Assembly: GCF_017599345.1 (NCBI RefSeq)
Contig: NZ_JAGFVL010000032.1
Coordinates: forward strand, 1 to 64,000
DNA from: Gracilibacillus suaedae
GTDB lineage: Bacteria > Bacillota > Bacilli > Bacillales > Amphibacillaceae
DNA length: 64,000 nt
Direction: 5' to 3'
Part shown: piece by piece, positions 10,400-19,279 of the stretch
How the letters are laid out: each line of letters starts with the position of its first letter
Numbering within the stretch: the stretch's first letter is position 1
Program-made: the position numbers and the translations under genes
The notes under the pieces: model-generated
What the model saw: only the letters and a program-made list of their open reading frames with translations
The model's database searches: none
Told to the model about the DNA's origin: nothing

Positions 10400-11407
10400 A
10401 TGGATTATGAGATTTTTGATTTGGATGACGTAACCTTGCAATCAGGAGTAACGTTACCGAACGCATTTCTTGCATATAAGACTTTTGGAGAATTGAATGA
10501 AAAGAAAGATAATGTGATCGTCTATCCAACTGCTTTTGGCGACCATCATGTTCAGAATGAATGGTTGATTTGAAACGGCATGGCACTAGATCCGAGAAAA
10601 TATTTTATTATCGTTTCAAATCTGTTGGGAAACGGGTTATCTTCGTCTCCTAGTAATACTCCTGCTCCATTCGACAAGGCTAATTTTCCTCAGGTAACCA
10701 TCTATGATAACGTTAAATTACAGCATCGACTGGTGACCGAAAAATTCGGCATTCAAAAGATCGCTCTGGTAGTTGGATGGTCAATGGGAGGTGTTCAATC
10801 ATTCCAATGGGCGGCAAGCTATCCCGACATGGTGGAACGAATTGCCCCCTTTTGTGGAGGTGCAAAGACTTGGTCGCAAACGTATATAGTTCTGGACGGA
10901 ATGAAAGCTGCTCTCATGGCTGCAGTTGGCCATGATTCAAGTAAACTTAACCAATTGACTTCAGTAGACATGCGCGCTGTTGGTCGTGTCTATGCGGGAT
11001 GGGGCTTATCTCAAACTTTTTACAAAGAGGAACTTTATCGTGAGATGGGATATGATTCATTGGAAAATTTTGTGGCTGGAGTCTGGGAAGATAGCTTTAT
11101 GAGGATGGATCCACACAATGTCCTAGCAATGTTATGGACTGGACAAAATGGAGATATTAGTGCAAACCCCGCCTATAACGGAGATTTCGATGAGGCGCTC
11201 AACAGCATTAAAGCGCTTGCTATCGTCATGCCAAGTATCACGGATCTCTTCTGCACGGCGGATGATAACGAATACGAGGTTAAGCATATCCCTAATGCTG
11301 TTCTTAATCCTATCGAGTCGATCTGGGGTCATTTTGCCGGACGCGGAATCAACAGTGCTGATAATAAATTTATTGATGACAACCTAAAGCGCTTATTGGA
11401 AACTTAA
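10400..11407 (+). pseudogene. MetX-like alpha/beta hydrolase interrupted by one TGA
   Basis: With the stop read through, the frame encodes 335 residues of the homoserine O-acetyltransferase-like alpha/beta hydrolase family. Features are the N-terminal LANAFLAYKTFGELN-type strand region, the nucleophile elbow GWSMGG, ADDNE near the acid position, and WGHFAG with the catalytic His. A TGA at 10571-10573 follows NEWLI where relatives have Gly, so a single GGA-to-TGA change explains it. Downstream MALDPRKYFI remains in the same frame and well conserved, suggesting a recent mutation, read-through, or a sequencing error. RBS AAGGGA precedes ATG 10400. Substrate unknown; without a MetI/MetY neighbour I would not call it methionine biosynthesis. 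Confidence 0.75.
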
Positions 11408-11417
11408 ATTTGCTTGA

Positions 11418-11463
11418 AAAGAAACCATTTTGATCAAAGAATCTTCAAAATGGTTTCTTTTTA
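11418..11463 (+). terminator. Terminator after the MetX-like gene
   Basis: A perfect 15-bp stem (AAAGAAACCATTTTG with CAAAATGGTTTCTTT) with a 13-base loop and T-rich tail, 10 bases after the stop codon. The rest of 11464-11690 shows no convincing gene. Confidence 0.85.
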
Positions 11464-11690
11464 TTTATCGTAAAATATGGGTCTGCTAGGTATTTTGATT
11501 AAACATAAAGATATGACAGTGACTGAGTGGGATGCTTTAGAAAAGAACGGGCCGTTCCGCTTAAGATTATCGATTCTAGCACATTGCCTTTGAACTTAAC
11601 TATTAGTCATATCTAATCAACACCTTTATTCTCCTCATCTAATATAGTATAATTGCACCATCTTACATGTTAAAAAATGGGTGGTAAATA

Positions 11691-14600
11691 ATGAAGGATA
11701 AATTGCAGACATTAAGTGATCGGTTAAATGATATAAGCAGAAGTAACCGTTCGATACGTTTGCTGAAATTGTATAATAAATGGACGTTTGATTTAAGTGA
11801 ACTAACCAAAGTAGAGAAAGACCCAATGGAAATATTGAAGGCACTTACGGATAACAAATCAAAGCTCTTTATTAAAGAGAAAGCGGATAATCCAGTAGAA
11901 TTGTCGCTCTCACGAAAATTAACGACGCTTTATCGTAATATCCGTTCGATTGAAGAGGAAACAGGTCTTTATGATCTTTACCTAGGCTATCCGATGATGG
12001 AAGGCGCCATGTCAGATGGTACATATGTCAGAGCTCCATTGTTTTTATATCCTGTTCGATTAGAAAGAAAAAAGCGAAATGGTGTGGAATGGCATGTGGA
12101 GCCAATAAGTGATCAAGCTCCACAACTGAATCGTACGTTATTCTTAGCGTTACAAAAATTAAGTAATATTCACGTACCTGAGTCTTTGTTTGAGGAAGCA
12201 GAAACCAAAGCAACATCAATCAATATCGAAGAGTGGAGCAGATGGTTAGCTACGCATGACTTTGCAATAATAGCGAATCTATCTGAGCAACTAGAAGCAG
12301 TCGAAGAGTATACGAAAGATACGATACCAACATTTCATAAAGGATCATTCCGTCTTAATGAGCAAGCAGTCATTGGGCATTTTCCACAAGGAAACTCTGC
12401 TATTTTAAGTGATTATGAGAAGTTTGTCGAGATGCTCGCACAAGGACAAGAAGATTTAGGAGTGGTCTCCGAATTTCTAGATATCAAAGTCCATGACACA
12501 GGTGAAGAAGTAGATAATCTACCCTCTAATAAAGATCAATCCTTTCAAGAAAAACTAGCACAAGAGAAAAATAAGTATTATGTACTTGATACTGATGCCT
12601 CTCAAGAAAAAATACTGGATGCACTTGATCACGAAAAAGGTATGGTTGTCCATGGCCCACCAGGTACAGGGAAATCACAAGTGATCGTTAATATGATCTC
12701 CAATGCGATAGCAAAAGGGCAGCGAGTGATGCTTGTTACACAAAAGCGGGCGGCATTAGATGTCGTCTATCAACGGTTAGATGCACTTAATCTGTCATCC
12801 AATGTAGCATTACTCCATGATGAAAAGAATGATCGTAAAACTTTTTATCAAAAATTAAATGTACAACTAAATCGTGATCATTCATACCAAGATCTCCAGC
12901 AAGCATTTGATCAATTATCTCAGAAAATTATTAGTACGGAAGATAAACTGGATAAAATAGCGCAAGCATTATTTGAAGTGCAGCCACATGGCTTTAGAGC
13001 TTACGATTTATATGGGTTGAGTAAAACTGCGAAAGAACAAGATAAAATGATCCCGTTAGAAGGTATTTTGGAAGAGCTGAACAAACAAAATCTAGCAGAC
13101 ATTTTAAGAAAAGTGAGTACCTATGCCAGTTATTATGCGACGTTTGGAAAAGATAATCCTGTCCAGGACCGGACATCTTTTACTGATATGGAATTAAAGG
13201 ATCGTATTCAACTTATCGAAATATTGGATGGTGCTATTAATGAGGCAGAACAGAGTATCAACCATTTAGAACATTTTGATGATGAAGATATTACCCCGGC
13301 TTATAGTCGCCAAATTGATAAAAAGCTGGAAAAAATCTATGATGCCTTACATACAGAGGACAAAAAGACACTGCAGAAACTACGATTATGGTTATGGACA
13401 AGTTTTACCGGTAAAACGATTATTGAAGAATTGCTAGACGGTGAAAAGTTCAGTGGCTTATCATCAAAAGAATGGCCGAAATTAAAAGAAAGTTTAACCA
13501 TCCTATATGACTTATCCCAAGCAACAGAAGGGTTATTCCAACAATTAGAGAAATTAGATCCGTATTTTTCAGCAGACTCTATTAAAAGTCTAAAGACACG
13601 GGTATCAAAAGGCGATATTCCGTTAGAAGTATTAAAAAAGAAACAAACATATATAAAAGAATTCTTTGATGAATTACGTGAAATGGATCGTTTGTATGAC
13701 CATAGTGCTAAGGAAGTGCAACAGTTAATTGATCGATTAATAGAACGCAATTTAGCGGACAGTGGAAACATGGCAGAAGAATGGGCAGAAGTAGCTAAAC
13801 AATCAGCATACATTCACTGGATCGATCAAATAGAAAGAAAGTATCCGGAGATTGCCATGATCGGGACAGGTAACTTTCAGCATTTAACAGATGAGCTAAA
13901 AGAGTTATTACAGAAAAAACAGAGTCTGACAATTGATTTGCTGCAAAATCAAATGCATCAAATGATTGCAGAAGTAAAAGCAGAAAATCCGAAAGCTGTA
14001 AAAGACATGATTTATCAAACAGGGAAAAAGCGTCAACTCTGGCCGGTTCGTCGTTTAGTAAACGAATTTGCCTTAAAAGGATTACTAGATGTCATTCCCG
14101 TCTGGTTAGTATCACCAGAGATCGCTTCTGCCATTTTTCCATTAGAAGAAAAAATATTTGATCTTGTCATTTTTGACGAAGCATCCCAGTGTACAGTGGA
14201 AAATGGCATGCCATCCATTTACAGAGGTAATAAAGTGGTCGTAGCGGGAGATGAACAACAGCTTCCGCCTTCCTCCCTTTTTAAAGGATCAGTTGATTCA
14301 GATGAAGATGAGGAACAAGAAGAATTTGAAGAATCACAGAGCCTGCTGAATTTAGCAAAACGAATCTTGCCAAGCAGTTTATTGGAATGGCATTACCGCT
14401 CGAAATCAGAAGAGTTGATCAATTTTTCTAATCACGCTTTTTATCATGGCCATATGCAGATTGCACCAAACGTCAATCACCTGCAAGACCCAGCAGCGAT
14501 TCAATGGCATGAATCCAATGGACGATGGATCAACCAGCAAAATACCGTAGAAGCAGAGGATGTTGTAAAACTGCTGAAGCAGAAATTAATCGAAGATGCA

Positions 14601-15425
14601 TCAAGAACGATTGGTATCATAACCTTTAATGCGAAACAACAAGCGGCTATTGAAGATGCGATTGATCGCTTTAGCGAAGAAGATGCAGAATTTGGTGTGA
14701 TTTATGACCAGGTAATGAGTCGTGACTTAGATGAAAGAATCTTTGTAAAGAATATTGAAAATGTCCAAGGTGATGAACGAGATATCATTATTTTCTCGAT
14801 CGCCTATGCCAAAAATAAAGAAGGAAAAGTCTATAACCGCTTTGGTACACTTGGACAAGAAGGTGGCGAAAACCGTTTAAATGTTGCAGTAACACGCGCC
14901 AAACAAGAAATTCATTTAGTATCCAGTATTGACCCGCATGAGTTGAATGTCACCAACGCGAAAAATATTGGTCCGAAACTGTTAAAAGCATATTTGGAAT
15001 ACGCACAAGCTGTTTCTGATTTGAAGAAGGACTCCATTGAAGCCACGTTGACGAATCTAAGCGGGGAAGTTAATACGGTAAAACAAGAGGGAAGCCTGCA
15101 ATTTGATTCGCCATTTGAAGAAGAAGTGTATGAAAAACTAACAGAAATTGGCTACACCGTTGATACACAAGTAGGCATGTCCGGTTATCGGATTGATTTA
15201 GCGGTAGTCGATCCAAATGATCCGAGCAAGTATGTGTTAGGAATTGAATGTGATGGGGCGATGTATCATAGTTCGCCGGCAGCAAGAGAACGGGATATTT
15301 ACAGGCAACGGTTTTTAGAGTCGAAAGGGTGGAAGATTGAGAGGGTTTGGAGTCGGAATTGGTGGAAGGATCCGTTTGGGGAGGTAGAGCGGGTTGATCG
15401 GGTGGTTAAGGAATTAAAAAGTTAA
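11691..15425 (+). CDS. SF1 helicase with C-terminal Vsr-like nuclease domain
   Basis: 1244 residues. Walker A GPPGTGKSQ lies at about residue 321. Then comes a ~500-residue insertion rich in predicted coiled coil, Walker B DEASQC at about 828, motif III GDEQQLPPS near 853, WHYRSKSEELI, and motifs V/VI (NVQGDERDIIIFS, RLNVAVTRAKQE) at 1022-1070. The last ~110 residues (FEEEVYEKLTEIGY, YRIDLAVV, GIECDGAMYHS, ERVWSRNWW) match the restriction-like/Vsr-type endonuclease domain (REase_MTES_1575/DUF559) often fused to such helicases. The start follows GGGTGG at suitable spacing. It stands alone with no methylase or partner. Helicase-nuclease fusions of this kind are found in defence islands, so antiviral or DNA-repair roles are possible, but neither is shown here. 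Confidence 0.85.
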   Translation: MKDKLQTLSDRLNDISRSNRSIRLLKLYNKWTFDLSELTKVEKDPMEILKALTDNKSKLFIKEKADNPVELSLSRKLTTLYRNIRSIEEETGLYDLYLGYPMMEGAMSDGTYVRAPLFLYPVRLERKKRNGVEWHVEPISDQAPQLNRTLFLALQKLSNIHVPESLFEEAETKATSINIEEWSRWLATHDFAIIANLSEQLEAVEEYTKDTIPTFHKGSFRLNEQAVIGHFPQGNSAILSDYEKFVEMLAQGQEDLGVVSEFLDIKVHDTGEEVDNLPSNKDQSFQEKLAQEKNKYYVLDTDASQEKILDALDHEKGMVVHGPPGTGKSQVIVNMISNAIAKGQRVMLVTQKRAALDVVYQRLDALNLSSNVALLHDEKNDRKTFYQKLNVQLNRDHSYQDLQQAFDQLSQKIISTEDKLDKIAQALFEVQPHGFRAYDLYGLSKTAKEQDKMIPLEGILEELNKQNLADILRKVSTYASYYATFGKDNPVQDRTSFTDMELKDRIQLIEILDGAINEAEQSINHLEHFDDEDITPAYSRQIDKKLEKIYDALHTEDKKTLQKLRLWLWTSFTGKTIIEELLDGEKFSGLSSKEWPKLKESLTILYDLSQATEGLFQQLEKLDPYFSADSIKSLKTRVSKGDIPLEVLKKKQTYIKEFFDELREMDRLYDHSAKEVQQLIDRLIERNLADSGNMAEEWAEVAKQSAYIHWIDQIERKYPEIAMIGTGNFQHLTDELKELLQKKQSLTIDLLQNQMHQMIAEVKAENPKAVKDMIYQTGKKRQLWPVRRLVNEFALKGLLDVIPVWLVSPEIASAIFPLEEKIFDLVIFDEASQCTVENGMPSIYRGNKVVVAGDEQQLPPSSLFKGSVDSDEDEEQEEFEESQSLLNLAKRILPSSLLEWHYRSKSEELINFSNHAFYHGHMQIAPNVNHLQDPAAIQWHESNGRWINQQNTVEAEDVVKLLKQKLIEDASRTIGIITFNAKQQAAIEDAIDRFSEEDAEFGVIYDQVMSRDLDERIFVKNIENVQGDERDIIIFSIAYAKNKEGKVYNRFGTLGQEGGENRLNVAVTRAKQEIHLVSSIDPHELNVTNAKNIGPKLLKAYLEYAQAVSDLKKDSIEATLTNLSGEVNTVKQEGSLQFDSPFEEEVYEKLTEIGYTVDTQVGMSGYRIDLAVVDPNDPSKYVLGIECDGAMYHSSPAARERDIYRQRFLESKGWKIERVWSRNWWKDPFGEVERVDRVVKELKS

Positions 15426-16190
15426 GCTTTTTGCGCTACAGGTTCAAACTGGAGTATTTTGTCATTAAATTCACCATTTAAGGAGATGATATCTTCGTTA
15501 CATTGCATGAAGCTATATTACAGTGTTTTCAATATTCTGGAAAATCCATGACAATTCTAGAAGTGGAAAGATGTTAGTACTACATTAGAAGATATGACAC
15601 ATTCTGATCACGGTGGAAACGCCAGCTCCACCGTGCCACATGAATTTAGACGATGTGATGTATATGAAACTTCTGTTATTATTTTATTAAATAAGTAGTG
15701 AGTGGTAAAAATACTGACAAAGTGATACATAATCACCGTCTCTATCTTTAATAAATACAAATTGTCCACCATACGTGAACAACAATCTTTTTAAGGGGAA
15801 TTATACAAAAAAACGAAGAAAATAATGGAAATTTTTTATATACTGTGAACAAATAAAGAATATGCCGTGAATCATTGTTCGCATTTAAGATGTTACCGTG
15901 TGATAATAGATCCTACTTAGCCGACCCACAAACGCCCACTCCTTAGATGATAAACATGTTGATACGAATAATCAATCGATTCTTTGTACTTTTCATAAGA
16001 GGACATTGAAATAACCTCCATATTTATTAGAAATAACAGTAATTTAACTATATCATATATTCTCAAATGATGGAAAACGTGTTTAACTTACAAAAAAAGA
16101 TTTTCATGGTAGGATAATCTATGTTAAGAGTAATTATTCTGATAGCTACATTTAAATATGCATAAGAATGGATAACCAGCAGGAGGATAT
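15426..16190. other. 765-base intergenic region
   Basis: No large gene is visible. It contains a perfect 9-bp hairpin (CACGGTGGA at 15609-15617, TCCACCGTG at 15627-15635) without a T tail, a candidate 29-codon gene on the minus strand (15917-16006), and the AT-rich leader of the MFS gene. Nothing else is recognisable. Confidence 0.6.
15917..16006 (-). CDS. Candidate 29-residue small protein
   Basis: ATG at 16004-16006 follows a perfect GGAGG (16015-16019) with an 8-base gap. The product begins MSSYEKYKESIDYSYQHVYH and ends LRSGRLWVG before TAA. It is aromatic (five Tyr) and without a hydrophobic segment. The family is not recognised. The strong ribosome binding site is the only positive evidence, and it could be the intact 5' end of a decayed gene. 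Confidence 0.35.
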   Translation of the reverse strand: MSSYEKYKESIDYSYQHVYHLRSGRLWVG

Positions 16191-17354
16191 ATGAAACGTT
16201 TAATTTGGATTGGGTCTTTTACATACTTACTTATCGGTTTTACGCACATTATTCTTGGATCAATTTTGACTGAGATTTTGGATTATTATGATCGAAGTTA
16301 TACGGAAGGTGGCATTCTAATTGCGAGCCAATCTGTGGGCTTTTTGGCAGGGGTGATTTCAGCGTCTTATTTATCTAGATTAATAGGTAGAAGAAGGACT
16401 CTTATATTCTCATTCATATCCATAGCACTGGCTCAAATCATGTTTATGTCACTTGTGCCATGGGAATTTTGGTTTTTTATTGCTATTTTTGCTGGATTTG
16501 GCTTTGGTATCATTGAACCATTGGTAGGTGCCTTAATTATTGACGCGATCAATGATAAACCAGCGATCGCTTTTAGTAGATTAGAAGTGTTTTTTGGCCT
16601 TGGTTCTTTAATCATGCCGATTATTTCCGGTTGGCTCGCATCCACGGATTTATGGCGCTATTCGTTTCTAGTGTTAGGCGTATACGCAGTAGTGATATGC
16701 ATCTTCTGGATGAAAACTTCATTTGGTTCTTTAGAAACGTATATGGGAAAAGTTAGCCAACCTAAAACAGAAGGGCAAGTGCGGTTTTCAACAAAGCATC
16801 GTATAATTTTAACTATGATTATGATCTTTTTCATCGTTTATGTTGGGTTAGAAATAAGTGTGATGAATTTCTTGCCTGCTATTCTAGTGAACCAGGTGGA
16901 AGCAGCTACCTTTTTAGCAACATTGTCTGTAACGATTTTTTGGGGAGCTATGGTCGCTGGTCGTTTGGCTGCGGGACATTTAGCTGAATGGATGCAATAT
17001 GCTCGCTATCTGATCATTTGTTGTACAGGGACGGTTGTTTTTATTGCTATATTAGGAATGGCAACTAGTCTGTGGTTGAGCTATGTGTTAATAGTACTGA
17101 TTGGATTAATGATGGCTGGTGTATTTGGTATTGTGATTGTCTATGCGACAACTTTGTTACCGGGAAGTACTGATAAAATTACGAGTATTTTAATTGCCTC
17201 AGGTGGAGCTGGTGGCATATTCTTTCCATTGATAACAGGGAGTTTGATGGATCATGCAACGACAACAACGGTTGCGTTTGTGCTGGCTGGGTTAGCGATT
17301 TTAATGATTGTTATTATCCTTTTTGCGCGTAATTATCAAAAACAACTAGTTTGA
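16191..17354 (+). CDS. MFS transporter
   Basis: 387 residues with about twelve hydrophobic segments. The inter-helix 2/3 motif is SYLSRLIGRRRTL, a version of the MFS GxLaDrxGrrr signature, and GRLAAGHLAEWM is its second-half counterpart. The overall pattern (FFGLGSLIMPIISGWL, GFGFGIIEPLVGALI) resembles the FucP/YfkF-type sugar-permease branch, but the substrate cannot be assigned. Start ATG is six bases after AGGAGG. It stands alone. Confidence 0.8.
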   Translation: MKRLIWIGSFTYLLIGFTHIILGSILTEILDYYDRSYTEGGILIASQSVGFLAGVISASYLSRLIGRRRTLIFSFISIALAQIMFMSLVPWEFWFFIAIFAGFGFGIIEPLVGALIIDAINDKPAIAFSRLEVFFGLGSLIMPIISGWLASTDLWRYSFLVLGVYAVVICIFWMKTSFGSLETYMGKVSQPKTEGQVRFSTKHRIILTMIMIFFIVYVGLEISVMNFLPAILVNQVEAATFLATLSVTIFWGAMVAGRLAAGHLAEWMQYARYLIICCTGTVVFIAILGMATSLWLSYVLIVLIGLMMAGVFGIVIVYATTLLPGSTDKITSILIASGGAGGIFFPLITGSLMDHATTTTVAFVLAGLAILMIVIILFARNYQKQLV

Positions 17355-17446
17355 TTCTTTCATTTCATTATTAATGTGTATTAAATGAACACACCCCAAT
17401 TGAAGCTCGTGTTGAATTTGTAAAGGCAAACGATCATTAATGGAGG

Positions 17447-17656
17447 ATGAGGAAGATATTTTTATCTGCCATTCAATATGTGATTAGAATGGATCCTATT
17501 CCAAATATCAGTGACATCCTTAACAGTAGGGCTTTTGATCAGTATAAAGTTGCAAACCCTGATGCTAAACCGTTGAAATATGGACCAGAGATGAAGCGTC
17601 AATGGAGAATGGTATTGGATCAAGTGATTATACCATTGGATGATGAGTTGAGATAG
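17447..17656 (+). pseudogene. Short unrecognised frame, possibly a gene remnant
   Basis: 69 codons beginning MRKIFLSAIQYVIRMDPIPN and ending PLDDELR. Hydrophilic, with a compositional look of real protein but without a recognised domain. GGAGGATGAGG overlaps the start, giving poor spacing. It may be the end of a larger lost gene. The flanks 17355-17446 and 17657-17821 hold only the palindromic repeat listed separately. Confidence 0.35.
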
Positions 17657-17691
17657 AAGAGTTTATTGGTTCTCTTTATCACGGAGCTAAC

Positions 17692-17756
17692 CGTCTGTAA
17701 TACCCCCGCTGCAAGTTTCGAGTAACACGAAGAAAGTAACTGGGGGATAACAGACG
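17692..17756. repeat. Palindromic intergenic element
   Basis: CGTCTGT/ACAGACG outer arms (17692-17698, 17750-17756) and CCCCC/GGGGG inner arms (17703-17707, 17742-17746) form a long hairpin around a ~34-base interior that itself can pair weakly (TTTCG/CGAA). No T tail. Looks like a REP- or MITE-like palindrome; only one copy occurs in this window. Confidence 0.5.
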
Positions 17757-17821
17757 CTAAGCATCCTGATAAGTTTCGCCTAATGATCAGTGGAGATAAA
17801 AAAACTGATTATAATCTTACT

Positions 17822-18970
17822 TTATTCTGAATTAACTAATTTCCCTTTTGATAATATTTTCTTTAAAACGGTTAGATTTAACTGGGGACTAAACTTCCGC
17901 AGTTGTCGCTCCTCACTCTCCGTGACAATGGCTACAACGGTACCTGAGTCAGACCCTAACCGCCCAGTTCTTCCGGAGCGATGAACGAATTGTGTCGTCT
18001 CTTTAGGCAAGTCCATATGAATAACATGGGATAAATCAGGGATATCTAAGCCTCTTGCAGCAACATCTGAAGCTAATAGTAATTCAGCTTTTCCTTCGCG
18101 GAATTCTTTAATTGCCTTAGCGCGTTCTTGCTTTTTGGAGTCACTATGTAAAACTCCTGCATGGATGCCCATATAATCTAGTTTTTCTGCCAGTACCGAA
18201 AGCGTTGAAATGTCTTTGACGAATACCAGTGCTTTCATTTCATGATTTCGTACGAGCTTTCGAAGTAGTTCAATTTTATCTCTCGCCTCACAAACAAGAT
18301 ACATATACTCCACATTTGGTCGATCATCCTCTTCTTTACCTACTCGAATTACTTCAGGACTGTTCATTAGTTCTTCTGCCTTTGATTGTACTGTCTCAGG
18401 TAGAGTTGCCGAAAAGACAAGCATTTGTCGATCACTTAAGGTACTTTTTACAATTTTTTCGATAGTAGCTATATGTTCGGGTATTAACAGTTGATCTGCT
18501 TCATCCAATACAATCGTTTTTACTTGATGCATCTTTAATTTTTTCTGATTAATTAGTTCGTTCATTCTTCCTGGTGTTCCAATTACGATTTGCGGTTTCT
18601 TTTTCAACTTTTCAATTTGTCGTTTTACGTTTGCTCCACCAATCAGTGTCGCACTACCAATTCCACTATCCCTTGACCACTCCTGAACTTCTTGATTTAT
18701 TTGCATCACTAGTTCATGGGATGATGCTAAGATTACAACTTGCGTATTTTTTTGAGTTGGGTCAATTTGTTGCAAAAGCGGTAAAAGGTAAGCTAGCGTT
18801 TTACCGCTGCCTGTTGGTGACTCAGCAATGATATCTTTTCCTTCGATTATAAAGCGGGCCGTATGCAGTTGAATGGCTGTTAGCTTTTCGAACCCGGATT
18901 TATCCCAAGCTGTTTGAAGAAATGGTTTTAGGTCAGGTAATACTTCATTTAATGATTGCGTTTTATTCAT
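17822..18970 (-). CDS. yfmL: DEAD-box RNA helicase, YfmL-like
   Basis: 382 residues with the full DEAD-box set in order: Q-motif region GFEKLTAIQ, motif I SPTGSGKT, GGANVKRQIEKLKKKPQI-type Ib stretch, TPGR, DEAD (motif II), SAT (III), and HRSGRTGR (VI) near residue 330. The C-terminus is short, with no extra RNA-binding domain, as in B. subtilis YfmL, to which the wording (ESPTGSGKTLAY, LIGGANVK, KLKMHQVKTIVLDEAD) is very close. YfmL is known to act in 50S ribosomal subunit maturation at low temperature; the same role is inferred here. Monocistronic. Confidence 0.9.
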   Translation of the reverse strand: MNKTQSLNEVLPDLKPFLQTAWDKSGFEKLTAIQLHTARFIIEGKDIIAESPTGSGKTLAYLLPLLQQIDPTQKNTQVVILASSHELVMQINQEVQEWSRDSGIGSATLIGGANVKRQIEKLKKKPQIVIGTPGRMNELINQKKLKMHQVKTIVLDEADQLLIPEHIATIEKIVKSTLSDRQMLVFSATLPETVQSKAEELMNSPEVIRVGKEEDDRPNVEYMYLVCEARDKIELLRKLVRNHEMKALVFVKDISTLSVLAEKLDYMGIHAGVLHSDSKKQERAKAIKEFREGKAELLLASDVAARGLDIPDLSHVIHMDLPKETTQFVHRSGRTGRLGSDSGTVVAIVTESEERQLRKFSPQLNLTVLKKILSKGKLVNSE

Positions 18971-19164
18971 TATTTATGCTCCTTTTATTGCTTCAATTCG
19001 TACGTCTTTATTCAGAGTAATCTTGATTACTATATACGTCAACTTGTACCATTATTTTGTGATAAATTAAATCGATTATGTGCCCTCCATAAGCTGGGGA
19101 GCGATCACACATAAAAATTTCGCCTTCGTTACAAACTACATGTATGTTTAGGAGGTAGAGGGTC

Positions 19165-19246
19165 TGGCACCTTTATCCCATCCAATAATTGGTGGCAGTT
19201 TTTTTGCATTCGTTAGTTTTACTACGGTCTTTGGATAGTATATAAT
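19165..19246 (+). promoter_or_regulatory. Hairpin plus predicted promoter ahead of rlmCD
   Basis: CTGGCACC (from about 19165) can pair imperfectly with GGTGGCAG and is followed by seven T residues, a possible terminator. Then -35-like TTTACT (19218-19223) and -10 TATAAT (19241-19246) are 17 bases apart, 33 bases before the start codon. The rest of 18971-19165 holds nothing I recognise. Confidence 0.45.
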
Positions 19247-19279
19247 GGGAAACCAAAGAAAAATAGATAGGAAGTGCCT

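Noticed and set aside
11477-11593. 38-codon frame starting MGLLGILIKHKDMTVTEW
   Set aside because: Looks somewhat protein-like but lacks a ribosome binding site and sits just after a terminator; could be a gene scrap but cannot be supported.
19165-19208. Riboswitch or T-box before rlmCD
   Set aside because: Only a single imperfect hairpin with a T run is visible and it lies upstream of the predicted promoter, so it would not be in the rlmCD leader.
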